Of a stretch of DNA of 64,000 bases, positions 24,101 through 36,797 are shown one piece after another; positions within the stretch are counted from its first letter, which is position 1; each line of letters starts with the position of its first letter. The notes under the pieces are model-generated. The model saw only the letters and a program-made list of their open reading frames with translations. It searched no databases and was not told the origin of the DNA. The position numbers and the translations under genes are program-made. Source of the stretch: Chrysopogon serrulatus (taxonomy: Eukaryota > Streptophyta > Magnoliopsida > Poales > Poaceae); assembly GCA_015844335.1 (NCBI GenBank), contig JADLZL010003555.1, forward strand, positions 1-64,000. Direction: 5' to 3'.

Positions 24101-25621
24101 CTCCATACTTAGAAAAAGAAGGGAAAACTGTAGTGGTGAGTGTTAATAGTTGTGAGTGCCAATGATGAGATATAATAACACACTAAACTATGCGATGAAG
24201 ATCAGCCTCGTAGAATATGAAACGTCAAGTAAAAAGAAAACCATAATTTCTCAGGTGATGGAAACTTACTCCATTACTATATATACGTTGTCGTTGTCCT
24301 CATAGGCATCATAGAATTGAACCAAGTTTTTGTTTCCTGCCAAAGCTTTCAATATTTTAACCTCCCTTCGGACATCCTCTATAGCAATGGATGTAGTCAT
24401 CTGAAAAAAAAAAAAAAAAACAAAACAGCTGGCGGTCAATGGATGTAGTTATCTGAGAAAACAAAACAGCTGGCAGTCAATGGACATAATCATCTGAGAA
24501 AACAAAATAGCAGGAGGTGGGTGTTGTTAAGAAGATGCTCATGTAAGGAGCCAAGTTCAGACGACGACCAACCGAGAGTCTTTCTGGTACCAGGATGGAG
24601 CTTAAATCAGTTTGCACAAAAGATACAGTAGTTGCAGAGTATCAGATGTAAGTTTCCCAAGACAAACAATGCCTGATCTATTTGTATCTTATCATTAGAT
24701 TAGAGTAGGCACATTTGCAGCAGAAAGTCTAAATATATGCTAATATGCTACCCAATACCCAAAAAGGCAGAATGCACAAAACAAGAAGCAACCATCCTCA
24801 CGGAGTCACGGGCATGGAGTAGGGTGTTTGCAATCCAGAATGCAGAACAGAACCATATAATGTCACCACAGAATCCTATGAATATTTTGTTCGAAATCAG
24901 TATTCTCGAGACAGCAATCAGCAAATCGACGACAACACCTAAAACTTTCCACATGGTCAAAAAAAAAAACGGAAAAACAGCATGGGTATGTGGTGTGTTC
25001 AAATTCAGCATATTACACATCGAAAGAAGGTGCCAGACTAGGGCATTGCGAAAGCTGCACATCACCTTTGCTTTGGGGATGACCTTGACGGCGACGGACT
25101 CCCCTTTGCGAGCGCCCTTCTTAACCGTGGCGGCGCAGGTGTAGCCGAAGTGTCCCCGTCCGACCTCATCGCCCATTTCATACTTGGCCGCGAACCCCTT
25201 ATTGAACCCAAACCCTTTGTCGAGGCCCCTGCCTCCGCCGCCGCCGCCCCCCCCCTCGCCGCCGCCTTCCTCGGGGATGGACGGCCGCGACGGGCCGTGC
25301 CGCCTCGCGAGCGCCGCCCGGATGTGTTTGGCGGGCGACGGCGGCGGGAAGGGAAGCCTCAGGAGCCGCCTGGCCGGGGTGGTGGGCGCGGAGCCCTGGG
25401 GAGCGGGGGACTTGCGCGGCGACGCCGCGGAGCCGCCGAAGAGGTGGTGCGCGGGGCTCGGGCTCGGCGTGGAGAACGGAAGAACGGGGACACCGCCCAA
25501 TGCTTCTTCCCGCGGCCGGGGGTGGCGGGCGTGGCGGAGCCCGGGGCGGGGTCGCCGGTGCCGCGTGCGGCGGCGAGCCGTCCGCGTCGTGGGTGAGTGG
25601 CTTCGCGTGGCACCCTCCCAT
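21132..25621 (-). CDS. CDPK-related protein kinase (CRK), eleven exons
   Basis: Exons: 25621-25066, 24400-24270, 23693-23652, 23569-23461, 23266-23188, 23055-22759, 22683-22571, 21878-21771, 21677-21615, 21529-21362, 21272-21132, all GT..AG and in phase from exon 2 on. The start MGGCHAKP gives Gly2 for N-myristoylation and Cys4 for palmitoylation, so the kinase is likely membrane-attached. A Pro/Ser-rich leader with FPPPSPAKHIRAAL precedes the kinase domain (about 147-410). Visible there are GRGHFGY, VAVK (lysine about 180), HRDLKPEN (catalytic Asp about 276), DFG (about 297) and SAYYVAPEV. The C-terminal part has degenerate EF-hand-like segments (FSLLEPDRNGCITLDNI), as in the CRK family, which usually does not need calcium for activity. 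Exon 1 has two frame changes, each explained by one missing base in a C/G run (about 25546 and 25479). With those allowed, the protein is about 602 residues, normal for CRKs. The role is Ser/Thr phosphorylation in signalling; the substrate is unknown. Confidence 0.9.
24384..24518. repeat. Threefold tandem repeat over the exon 2 acceptor of the kinase gene
   Basis: A unit of about 41 bp beginning CAATGGATGTAGT, then ATCTGA and AACAAAACAGCTGGC, occurs three times: near 24384, 24437 and 24478. The first copy contains the real start of exon 2 and its AG acceptor. The two others lie in intron 1 and repeat a TTTTCTCAG-like acceptor on the minus strand. Confidence 0.75.
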
Positions 25622-28004
25622 GTCGCGCACCGGCCGTCGCGAGGGGTGGCGCGCTGCGTCCGGGATCTGGGAGGCGCTGCGACGCGAGCTAGCAGGAGGC
25701 CATGGCGGAGAGGGCGGGGGAGAGAGAGCTTTGGGGTAGGGGGAGTGGCGAGTGGGGACTGCGCGGAGTGAAGCGAATTGAAACGGGGAAGGTGGGAGAG
25801 GAGTAAAGGCAAGGTGGCGACGCGGCCTGGGAGTGAGTGAGAGCGATTAGTGGAGCCTGCCTGGTGGCCTTTTTCTCTTCCTTTTCCCTTTTTTTTTTTT
25901 TTTCTTTGGCTTTGATTGTTATGATGGGTTTATATGAGTAGTGCTCTTTTTTTTGGTGGATTAGTGTTGATGACTGTGATTAGCTTTTTCTCGTCAAAAT
26001 GATCATGATTAACTTTGTCAATGGGTGGAGCATGGGGATTTCCATCCATTTATATGGAAATGAACTTTGATCTCTTGAATGTTTGGTTTGGGAGTTTTAT
26101 TTTGTTTTACATTTGAAAAATGTGTTTGGATTGTTGTTTCTGACTCCTTTCTCCAGCGATTGTGAGGAGTTTGGATTATTCCTTGTCATTGCTGTTGTTT
26201 TGGTCCTTTTTGTTGGATGTGGGCATGTGATTATTGGAAAAAGTAGATATGTACATGTGATCATGTTCTTTATAGAAGGAAAAAAGAAAGCATGTAGATA
26301 GTGATGACAAAGGTAGGAGAGAGAGGAAGATGCTAGTAATGCTTAATTGGTCTCTCAAGAATTCCGTGTTGAACGGCAATAATATACTATAATAATATAA
26401 AATGGGGCCCTAAGTCATGTACTGTATGTCCATGTGCGCTTCATACATCTTCCTTCGATCATTAAGATTCTTATTGGATTATTTCTGCCGACGAACTCAC
26501 AGGAAAACAACTGCAAAGGCGGAGAGACGCATACGCATCATGCATGCATGGTAATATGATATTATATAATTATATAGTGTGTAGTACTACTATATTCATT
26601 TCGCATGGAGCAAAAGGAATGTGTGAATTGACGTGTATGGGGAATTTTTTTTCATGAAACAAGTACTTTTTCTGTGGTCCATCCAATATTTGCAGGGTTT
26701 TATAACAAATACAAAACGTGATGATGAAGTCGCCATTCGCAGCCAGCTGTATGGACTGTTCCTGTATTATTGTACTACGACGGTATTGCCCCCATCCCTT
26801 CCCTGCACGCCGTCAAGCAGGACATGCATGCATGAGTCTCTTCGTTTGAAAAGAGCAGCACAAAAATAAATATCTTGATGAATTACGAACGAATATCCTG
26901 CCGTAGAACAATGAGGCCCATACATCAAGTTTGGGAAATTTGACCATCCTGGTATCTCGAACAGGATGGTGAAATTCGAACACGAGGCCCATGCGTACTG
27001 GCCCAGTACTACTGGGTACAGGAGAGACTGAAAGCGATGCGATCGTTCGCATCTACCGGCGTCCATTCTTCCCCTTTGTTCCGTTGCTATAGCTTCTCCT
27101 GCTCCGTTCCTCGTCTGACCAGAGGACAGGGTTCGTTTGGACGAGAGTCTGGAGCCTTTTGCCTGGCTCCGATGCTGATGCTGCCCCTAGTGAGGTTCCT
27201 GGACCAGACAGGTGCATGGGCAGCTAGGCAACCAAAATTGAGCACTGGCGCTGCATACATGTTGTCTGGATTAATGACAGTGACTAGCCATTTAATGGAG
27301 TAGAGCTTGATTAGTCTTTTTTTATTTTATGTCATGATTATTATTATATATTGTATGTGTTACTTTTTTTATTATAAACATGAAGTATTTTGATTGGATC
27401 AGCAAGGGAATCCCCTACCTTTTTTTTTGCTTTTCTAATAAACATGAAGTATTAGCGTGCAAAGTATAATTAATTTACCAAGCATGGTTAACTTTTTATT
27501 AAATTATTCTTTTATTAATCAAGAAAAATAATATGAATCTAGATCATAGTTTCTTAATCAACCTATATAAGTACGTATATGTTAATAGGCACAGACCTCC
27601 AACCAAACAATATTTTTTAGATTTGCCTGGCCAGATAAAAGTCACTGATTTTACCGGCAATGCTTTTTTTTCCCCAATCAACCTTTTTCAGGCTTCCATC
27701 TAAATAGTCCCACTGAAAGCAACGCCGATCGATGCATAGTACAATGCTGATACAATGCAAATCGGTTAGGTGTTGTCCTTGACTTGTAGCTCCATCAGTT
27801 AGTTGGGGAGGTACCGTGGTACTACGAAATTAGCTGCCGTGTCCATTTTAAATTAATTGATGGGGGTTAATGGTCCCAAAATCTCGCGCGCGCGGTTCCG
27901 GTCGGATTTTGGCATCATGACTGTTCCGATCTGAACTCCTGGAGATCAAGACAGCATTATTATTAGGATGCCGTACCCTTTTTTTTTTTTTGGTTTGGTA
28001 TCAA
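25622..28004. other. Intergenic region upstream of the kinase gene
   Basis: GC-rich 5' flank to about 25860, then AT-rich DNA. No open frame with a domain occurs. Poly-T runs lie at about 25889-25904 and 27979-27991. No gene or complete element was recognised. Confidence 0.45.
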
Positions 28005-28418
28005 GGCCTTGTTTAGATAGAGGTTGGAAAGAGAGTGTAAAGTCTCAGAAGACTTCGTTTGTTTGTGGTAAATATTGTTCAATTGTGGCCCAACCAGCCA
28101 AAAAAGATTCGATCTCGTGATTTACAACCCAACTATGTAATTAGTTATTTTTTTTATTTATATTTAATGCTATTTACATGTGGGAAAACAATTTGTGAGA
28201 GAGAGAGAGATTGGAAAGTCCCCAGAAGACTTCGTTTGTTTGTGGTAAATATTGTCCAATCGTGGCCTAACTAGGCTCAAAAGATTCGCCTCGTGATTTA
28301 CAACCCAATTGTGTAATTAGTTATTTTTTTTATTTATATTTAATACTATTTATATGTGGGAAACAATTGATGTGAGGAGAGAGAGTGGAAAAAAACTTAC
28401 ATGTAACTAAACAAGGCC
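28005..28418. mobile_element. MITE with duplicated interior, copy 2
   Basis: The termini GGCCTTGTTTAGAT and (reversed) GGCCTTGTTTAGTT are inverted, flanked by CAA on each side. The interior consists of two tandem units with a period of 177 bp, each beginning AGAAGACTTCGTTTGTTTG. They share GTGGTAAATATTG, GATTTACAACCCAA and TTAGTTATTTTTTT with the element at 3541-3960. Non-coding. Confidence 0.7.
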
Positions 28419-29855
28419 CAAATGCCGGACCTGAACTGTCTCCGTTTTTATGCTAACACCCCGCTCCATTTCGTTAGGCTAATGTTGGAGCACCAGCGGT
28501 AATCAGCGTTTGCCAAAAAGGGTGCTACGACTACGAGGACGTACTACTACTGACAATCTTAAAAGACGAACGGAATATGGGCTTTATCGGTGGCAGAGCA
28601 AGGCAAGGCCATTAGGCTATCCGCACTCATCGTCCTCTATTTTCATACTCTATACAGCCTGGTCATCAAGATTCTCTCCTTTGCAGTGCTTTCTCCCGCA
28701 CTCATTCATACTCTATAGCATCCTCTATCTACCGTGGGACCCACTTATCAGAATATTATATTAGAAACCCCCTCCCCCCCTCTCTCTTCCCTCCCTCCTC
28801 CCCCTCTCTCTCTCTCTCCAACTTCACAACGCCAGCGCGAACCTCTCCACCGCAGAACGCCGGAGCTGGGGGCGGAGCTCCCCCGCGGCGTCTGGGGCGG
28901 GGCGGAGCTTCGCCTGCGCCGCCGTCACACCCGCCGCGCCCTTCCTTCCTCCCTCCCCATTCTCTCTCTCACTCGGCGGCCATGGCGAGGCGGGCAGGGG
29001 CTCGGCCGGCATGGAACTCCGCGGGGCAGCCGGCGGGGGAGGCCGATGGCGTGCTGCGCGGCCGGCGAGCCAGCGTGGGCGGCGTTACAAGGAGGGCGGG
29101 ACAGGCATGACGGCGGAAGCGGAAGCGCGGCTCCCAGCCCGGCGGATAGGCGCATAGCGGCGGGCGCCGGCGAGCTCGCGTGGCGGCGTTGCCAAGGCCC
29201 CGCAGCGGGACGGCGGCGTGACTGGCGAAGCGGAGCTGCCAGCGCTCGGCGGCGGAGCCTCCCCAGCTGCCCTCCGGGCGGAAGCTCCCCGCGCGGCCCA
29301 CGGCCGGCCTCCTCCTCCTCCCCGAGCCCGGCGGGAGCGGCCTCGAGCGAAGCTCGGCGTGCTTGCTGCCCCGGCGTCCCGAGCGGTTGAGCGTTTCTCT
29401 CCTGGCGGGCGAAGCGGTTCCTCTTTCTCCTCGCTGGGCGGCCATGGTCACTGAAGCTCGGCGGCGCCCGCTTCGACGCTTCCCTCTCCCTTCCCTCCTA
29501 CCTCCTCCTCGGCCGAGGGCGACCGCGGGCCCCGCCCCGCGCCACGGGGCAGCGTAGCGCACGCCTTACTACGACGCCGGGTTTGGCGTTTCAGCGCTGT
29601 TCGGACCTTTTGGCGTACGGGCCAGACGGCTCCCGTCCGTGGCGGCCGCACGGTATCTGCTTCTCCGGATGCGATGCCGTGCCCGTCTTGGTCGATCTTA
29701 GGCAAAGAAGACGTCAACCTCATCTCATCTCGCACCGCGCCAACCGCCGGGCGAGACGAGGAGGGTCCACACGCAAAGGAACGCTCCTCCGGTCCCGTCA
29801 TCCGGATTCTCTGATTCATTCATCCAGGAATTAGCAAGAACGATCGAGAGCGATA
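28419..29855. other. GC-rich region, no gene recognised
   Basis: From about 28640 the sequence repeats motifs such as CATACTCTATA, then turns very GC-rich (28830-29700). It is full of Arg/Pro/Ala-coding frames on both strands that overlap one another. None shows a domain. The composition and repetitive GCGGAGCT and GGCGGCG motifs suggest mobile-element filler or a captured fragment, but no terminal repeats were found. Confidence 0.4.
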
Positions 29856-30092
29856 CCTCCATCCGTCCCTTTTTTTATTCGTCGCTTCGCTTTCAGAGAC
29901 ACAAGTACCGGCAATTTTAATAAATAATAAATATTATCGATTAGTATCATAATTAATATCATCGGAAAAATCTTTGAATCTAGTTTTTTAACAAAATTAT
30001 TTGAAGATATAAATATTATACGTATTTTCTATAAATCAAGTCAAACTTGTGGCACGCATCCCACAGCGACAAACAAAAAGGGACGGAGGCAG
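29856..30092. mobile_element. Stowaway MITE
   Basis: The ends CCTCCATCCGTCCCTTTTTT and (reversed) CTGCCTCCGTCCCTTTTTG are inverted, with TA on both sides. The interior includes CCGGCAATTTTAATAAATAA, ATATCATCGG and GTCAAACTTGTGGCAC. These are shared with the copy at 43011-43242. TA target duplication and CTCC(C/A)TCCGTCCC ends are diagnostic of Stowaway (Tc1/mariner-related) elements. Confidence 0.8.
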
Positions 30093-31928
30093 TACTCCTC
30101 ATATGGGCAGGCAGAGGATCGTTGCGCTGGCGGTCTGGATGAGGAGTGAAGACAAAGGAAGCTGGCCATGGCAGGCATGCGTTGGCTTTGCTCACGTGTA
30201 CTGCCATGCCTGCACGGCCTGTCGGGTGCCGGCCGTGCAGTGCAGTGCAGCGCGGCGCAGGCGCAGGCAGCAGGCAGGCAGGCAGCGCTGCAGTTGCTTC
30301 GTTCTGGCTCTCTGTGCCGGACCGGCGACCAGCGCCCGTCAACGGAACTGCCAGAGGGGTGTCGTCTGTGTTTGCTTGGAATTGGATCACCACTGTCCGT
30401 CGGCGAAGGCCGTGGAGGAATGTTGGTCGTCACAGAACTCATTTCTTCGTAAGCATCTGTTTGACACTCTGGCCGGCCGGGGAGAAGAACATGCAGTATG
30501 TACGTACGTATACGCGCTACGTACAGTAAGTACTCCGTAGTACGTAGGAGTAGCGTATGAATGGAAATGGATGGATATGGATACGAAGCAGCACTGAAGC
30601 TGAAGCAGAGGGCAGAGACAAAGGCGAGGCGACGCCGACGCCACTGGGCCGGATCTGACACATACGTACAGTCCACACTCCACAGAAGCTGCTAGCGGTA
30701 GCAGTGCATGGCAGCTGAGCACAGTCACACACAGGTGACAGGCTGGGGTCGTGGCGGCAGCGGCAGTGAGGCAGGGCAGGCAGCAGTGGTTTATGGTGGC
30801 TTTCATTGCGGCTGCATCGATTCAGTGATCCGTCCGTCCATCGGCCAAAAAGACTTGACTTATTGCGAACCGCCCCGCCAAGCGGCACGGACGGCAGAAA
30901 CGCGCGCGTCTGCCTCTGCGTCGGCGTCGGCGTCGGCCATCCTCCGATCTCCCTCCAGAGACCACGCAGGAGGCGCCCAGCCACGCCTGCACCAATGCAA
31001 GGCTACGCGCCACGAATTGGCTTCAGCTAAAAGCATCGCGCGGCTGCACGTGTGTGATTTGCATGCGAAAACCAACGCCCAAAATGGCGCGACGCAGGGA
31101 GGGAGCGTGATGATTGCGCGAGCAGTTGCTTCGTTCCGTGGTGCGTGTCGTCGCATTTACGGCGCCTTTGACGAATTTGCGCCGTGCGGGAGGGCGTGCG
31201 TGCACCGTCGTTGAATGCCGTGGCAGGACGACGGCTCGCCGACGACACGGATCGGAGATGCCAATCCTCCGTGCGCTGCGCCGGGTACGTACTGGCCGTA
31301 CCAGCGCTGTCTGTACCTGCACCGCTGCACAAGTGGTCGATTCGATAGATCGACACAAGAGGGAGTAGGGACGCCGAGACCTAGCGCTAGAACTAGTAGA
31401 ATACATGACCGGCCCGCCCTCCCGGTGGGCCGGACGAACCAGCACCGATGCATGGCCCACTGCGTCCGTGTCACGGGGGCCTGCTAAACATCGCCGCCGC
31501 CTCGGCCACCACACCCGCGCCGCGCCTCGTCGTCAAAAGTTCTTATTGCTGCCATTCCAGTGGGTCAGACAACGTAGCATGAGCGTTGCTTTGCCTCGGT
31601 TTGGTTCAGCACTTAGCTAGCAGAGCTTTTCGTCATTGAAAACGTAATGGATCATACAGTACATTTTAGGCATGTTTCCTCTTAGGGATGAATTTTAGAT
31701 TTGTATTTTTTTTTCTCTTAAAATTCGAGAGAGACACAAAAAAGTCACCCTTCAAAACCTGTCCCTGGAAGTTAAAGAAAACGTTCGACTAGACAAGGTC
31801 ATTGCAAATACTGCTTCACACACACACTTGCGACACCAACTAGGCGAGATCTTTATTAGCTGAACCTAATAACGCACACAGCAGACACACGCAAACACAT
31901 GATGGCCTCACAACGCGCTGCCTGTGCC
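30093..31928. other. Intergenic region, no gene supported
   Basis: Moderately GC-rich DNA with many overlapping open frames on both strands and short simple repeats (GCAGGCAG at about 30265-30290, CGTCGGCGTCGG at about 30921). No domain, splice structure or RNA gene was recognised. Confidence 0.45.
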
Positions 31929-34828
31929 TTAGCTCGACGATGTCCTGGCCTTCCTTTCATCGGAGAGCAATTTGGCGAAGCGGGTGAGCGCGTCGGCGTT
32001 GGTCCCTTCCTCGGGCACCGCCACGGGCTTGCCCGTCTCCATGTCCACCCTGCTCACCGTGCTGCCCAGCATCCTCTCCCCGATCCCGATCAGCTTCTTC
32101 ATGTTCTCCTCCGTCGCCACGTCCACCGTCGCCTCCGTGCCTTTCAGAGAATCGTCCTGAAACATCGACGATCACCATAATATCTATATCACCCACCACG
32201 ATCAGTCAACAATGTAATCAGTGTAAACGCTCACTATACGCTTCCAGATTTAGTAATTAGCTAGTGAAATCTGTCTGCGACTGTCTGTACTGTACTACCT
32301 GAATGCGGAGGTAGTTCTTTTCGCTGCGGAGCGCCTGGAAGAGGATGGAGACGTTGAGGTCGACGAGCGCGGCGCTGGAGTAGCTGAACATGTCGACGAT
32401 GGGTGTGTAGCCCTCCTTGGTGTGCAGCCACGACAGGATGCCCCACCCGGCGGCCTCCTTGGCCGTGTACATCGCCGCGCCCTTGGCCGACCCGGTCCCG
32501 ATGGAGATCACCAGGAACTTGCCGTAGTCCGTCGGGCCCCCCGGGAAGATCTGCTGCTTGTTCACGATCATCTTCCGGGTGATCTGGTTGATCGTCACCA
32601 TCGTCTTCACGCACGCACGCAAGCATCAGAAGCAAATTAAAGCTTTTTTTGTCCACCAAAACCTAATTAAACATGGTGTTCACAACTAACACACACACAC
32701 ACATTAGCTTAATTACCGGGTTGTTGGCGGCGACGCCGCCATCGATGAGGTTGAATTCGCGGGTGTTGCCGGCGTCGTCCTTGGTCTGGAAGAAGTGGGC
32801 GGGGAGGTACGTCGGCGCGGCTGACGTGCTGATGCAAACGTCCGAGAGGAGCGCGTTCTTTAAAGGCCGGCTCTGAGCCTGCAAGCAGCAGCAATTAATA
32901 ACACGTCGAGATCGCCTTGCCTTGCGTCGCCTAGCTAGAGGTAGGGGATGAATGAATGAACGAATTAGCTATGCATGATGGATATATTACATCGAAGGTG
33001 GAGAAGATGGTGGGCTGGAGGTTCTTGACGTCGAAGGTGGGGATGACGACGTTGGTGAGAGTCTCGTTCACCCTAGTAGCGCCAAGAAGGCCCTGAATCT
33101 TAGAGTGCAGGAACTTGCCGTCGTATTTCGGCCCCTTGACCTCCAGCAACGTGTCTACAAAGCCTGGCCTGCAATCCACAATATGGGCGACAGGTTGAGA
33201 TCAAGAGAAAAGTTAGCATGCATTATTACAAAATGCATACGACATCAACGGCACCCCTGCAGGTTCCGGCACTGATCGAGACTAGCTCGATCTTACCTAG
33301 TATAGTGGGTATTTGAGCTATGAATTTGACCCTAATTAATCATGCGTCTAACAGGGGGAGGAGGGCCCGAGGGGGGTCACGCCCCTGCCAGCCCCAATGG
33401 TTCTGCCATTGATCGAGACCGGATATTTTGAGCTATGAATTTGACCTAATTAATCATGCATCTATCAACAGGGGGGGTAAGGAGCAAGGTCGACTGCTAT
33501 TTGATATGACCCATAGGGACAATATAATCAAAACATACGGCAGTGTATATAAACCTTATCAAAAGACAGAACAGCAGCCAAAAAAAGAAGTCTTTACACA
33601 TTGGAACATATCCATCACCCAACGAAGACTTCGACTTACTATTTGATTACTCAACCCTGGCAAACGTGCTTTCAAGTAATGATTGAGTGTTTCTCCAAAA
33701 ATAAAGATATTGTATTCCACACCAATTATTGTTTGGTCGCCAACCTCTGTCTGATGGTTCTACACTCGTCCCTTATAGCACATAAGTTAGATGACACAGC
33801 AAAATTCCTGTTGGCATTAGTGAGACCAAGCAAATATATATTCATGCATGTATGGGGTAAAATCATGTTCGTTGTAAAAGCTGTTTAGAGGATTGCTTTT
33901 TTAGCATCTCAAAGACTAGAGCAAACTTTAGTATATTGTCAATCAAATAAAAAGACTAGACCAATCTAGAAATTAAAGAACTGTGTTGCATTCTATTAAA
34001 AAGAATAAAAAATAAGCACCTAAATTTGTCTACGCAAAGACTTAGAAATATGAGTGGGTGCCTTATACACATCACAGCCTCGACCAAACTGAGATAGCTC
34101 ATCAGCTCCTATTCGATTAATCAAATAAACATACCCCATTCAAATTAATACATACTAAGCATATATATAATCAAATATAGGCCATCATATCAGTTCCCAT
34201 GTGCTAAAACTTAAATTATCATCCCTATTAATTTCCCCACTCCTTGCTGGTCGGTGAGGATAGATATTCACAATTTCGCAAGCTAGGCTGTCACTTTTTG
34301 TACCTTTGAGGAAATATTTTTGGGCCGTTCTCCAGGTAAAATTTGTTAATGCCCTTGGCGGAGAAGAGTGGACGCTTATCCTTATCTGGGGCGGCGAGCA
34401 TCGCCGTGATAAGGCCGCCGGTGCTGGTTCCGGCGATGTAGTCGAAGTAGTCAGCCAGCCGTGCGTTGGGCCCGTCCAGATCCTACATGCGGTCAAAGTG
34501 GATTATCACATCATACACCATACACGCATGCATCTTGTAATCATTAGAGACAATTACCGAAACTCTTCTCCCAAGTACTATTTATATAGTTTTCACATTT
34601 CCAAACTTAACAACCTAAAGTTTGACCTAAATTTTATCCAAAACGATTTTATTTTCGAGTATGGATGGAGCACGCAAAACTCATGTCCTAGCTGTAGCAA
34701 TAGTGAACGACACAACACACCTGAAGCTTTTTCTCAAGGAAGGCGAGGATTGTCCCGGGGATGAGGCCTCTGATGCCGCCACCATCGATGGTCAGCACCG
34801 TCACCTTCCGAGAAGCAAGGGTAGCCAT
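31929..34828 (-). CDS. Patatin-like lipid acyl hydrolase, six exons
   Basis: Exons: 34828-34721, 34482-34304, 33168-32991, 32878-32717, 32604-32299, 32156-31929. All borders are GT..AG, phases agree, and the protein has 386 residues, close to the usual 380-410. The catalytic pieces are intact: DGGGIRG oxyanion hole (15-21), GTSTGG with nucleophile Ser56, and DGG with the catalytic Asp at about 201. Other family blocks are GPKYDGKFLH, ISTSAAPTYLPAHFF and SIGTGSAKG. These enzymes release fatty acids from phospho- and galactolipids through a Ser-Asp dyad. Plant members act in the cytosol or at membranes in defence and lipid turnover. No signal peptide is seen, unlike storage patatins of the potato vacuole, so a PLP2-like cytosolic enzyme is most likely. 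Intron 2 contains an internal duplication of about 120 bp (about 33250-33480). Confidence 0.93.
33250..33480. repeat. Intronic tandem duplication
   Basis: Two diverged copies of about 115-120 bp in intron 2 of the patatin-like gene. Both contain TGATCGAGAC, then TTGAGCTATGAATTTGAC, then CTAATTAATCATGC, then a run of G. Confidence 0.7.
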
Positions 34829-36797
34829 GGCCGTCTAGAACTCTAGATCAGCGACAGACACCAATTAGTAATGACAGAATACAAAGCAGGAGCTTTCGGT
34901 CTTCTAGCTAGTTGTGATCAGATGAATAGATGATCGATTATACGGAGATGTACATGTACTTAGCTAGGTAGGTTTATATAGGCCAAAGGAGAGGTTTTGG
35001 GCAGTTTGATATTCCTCTATTCCAGTGTGTGACAGTACTCCACAACAATAGAAAATGCTTATTAGAGGCAGGTTCTTCCGAAGGGAGCGAGTCAGGTCAA
35101 CTGCCCGATCGAGCAGATGAACACACGCTTCCACATCGTCGACCTCACCAACGCGAAATTATGCTCCTGAGATAAATTTTCATGTTTAAACACGAGGCCA
35201 ACGACTTTGTTTCTAGGAATTGATATATTATGCTTGAATTGGATTGTAGTTGTAGGAGGTATGTATTGTAATATTAAGCTAGAAAGTATGTACTAGTACT
35301 ACAATAGGCTGTTAGCCGCCCTGCTTGTCTTCAAGCTGCCTTGATCGCCGCGTGAGTTATATTCTTTTGAGTCCACGTCGAATGTTCCAAACCCGGTAGC
35401 TTCGTGCTTGCTTGCTTGCGCATGAACACATATCCGTCGTTTAATTAGTAAGAATTACAACTGGGCGAATTAATTAGTGAGAACTCTACAACTAGGCGAA
35501 TGCACAGTCACAAATGACCAAGACTTGCATTGCGCGCGGATCATTGAAAAACAAAATAAAAAAAAAAAGCGGGAGAAGGTGAGCAATGCAGATCAACATA
35601 TGTACACAGCTTATTCTTAGGGGCCGGGTTAGGTGCAAAAGTTTAGCAAGTGTGTTGATACGAAAGTCAAAGTCTGATCTGGATAAACAATTGTTCATGA
35701 GCTGCTAGACTACCTCAAATTGACAAATTAATAAGAATGCATCAGAGCAACAACACCAGAAACTAAAACTTTGAGAAACCCACGTACTCCCCTTCGTTCT
35801 AAAAGAGAGAAAAATTAATATATAGTGAACATGGTGTTTCCGGAAAATATATATATGTTTTCCGGAGGAGACAGAAAAAGTGTTATGTTTAACTTTTGAA
35901 TTATTTGGGACACAGAGTTAATATGTGCCTAGGTTTGCTTTTTTATGTGTGATGAACTATTGCCATATGTACATATTGAGGTTTAGAGATTTCAATGGTG
36001 CATAGCATGTTGCATGTGTGCATCATTATGCTTTTGCTAATTGGACGGAATTGGGGAATGTCTCTTAAGCTCATGGTGTGTGTGGGTGTATGGATACAAC
36101 ATCAAGGCCGTCTTAGGGGGAGGGTAGTAGGCACGACGGCCAAAGGCCCATGAGTATATATGTACATTTATTTGGTCGATTAAAATGAAAATTTAGAGGC
36201 TCAAACACTTAGCACAAGCAATAGATTAGCATGTTGTTTTTTTTTTTTTTCTATTTTGATATCTGGCTATTTCTGTTCGCTTCCAATTTCCAATATATGC
36301 TACAAGTTAATTCTTAATAGTAGTATTATATACTTTAATCACTATACTAATAAGGGGTCATTTTATTTGGCATAACTCTTCAATCCCAACAAAATACTTT
36401 GACACACCTTAACTATTCACTAGAAATGGTTCTTTTGATCTCCTTAGGTGTTTGATACAACATGTCACATGTAGGATCTAAAAATTAGATTGTTAAGCCC
36501 TTACTGCTTTCTTGCCTAAAGACTTTTCAAATAATTGTTAAGATGGCCCTTGTACGACATGACGGTAATTAGCTATGAATTAACTTTGAGTTTGTTCCAC
36601 TAGTCATGTCATGTCTTGGCCCCGGCCCGTTCACGTTGTGGCATGCGTGCAAGCATGTGGCTCACCTTAAACCTTTTAGAAGCCATGATAGGGACACAAA
36701 ATAGAAAGAGATTAACCTAAAACAATCGCTGATGTCAAATTCTTATACAAGATTAACCATTAAGATCCTATTTGGTATAACTTCTTTTCTACCTTAA
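34829..36797. other. Intergenic region
   Basis: After the promoter of the patatin-like gene there is AT-rich DNA without open frames of note. A TACTCCCCTTCGTTC fragment at about 35786 resembles a Stowaway end, but no partner was found. Confidence 0.45.
34968..34984 (-). promoter_or_regulatory. Likely TATA box of the patatin-like gene
   Basis: On the minus strand GGCCTATATAAACC lies about 150 bases upstream of the start codon at 34828. This would leave a 5' leader of roughly 110-120 bases. It is the only TATA-type sequence in that region. Confidence 0.55.

Noticed and set aside
28734..29562. Arg/Pro/Ala-rich open frames of about 200 codons on both strands
   Set aside because: Composition-driven; no domain, no splice structure, motifs repeat within the segment.
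30041..31514. Several overlapping open frames of 100-210 codons
   Set aside because: They occur in four or more frames over the same bases and none has a recognisable domain.
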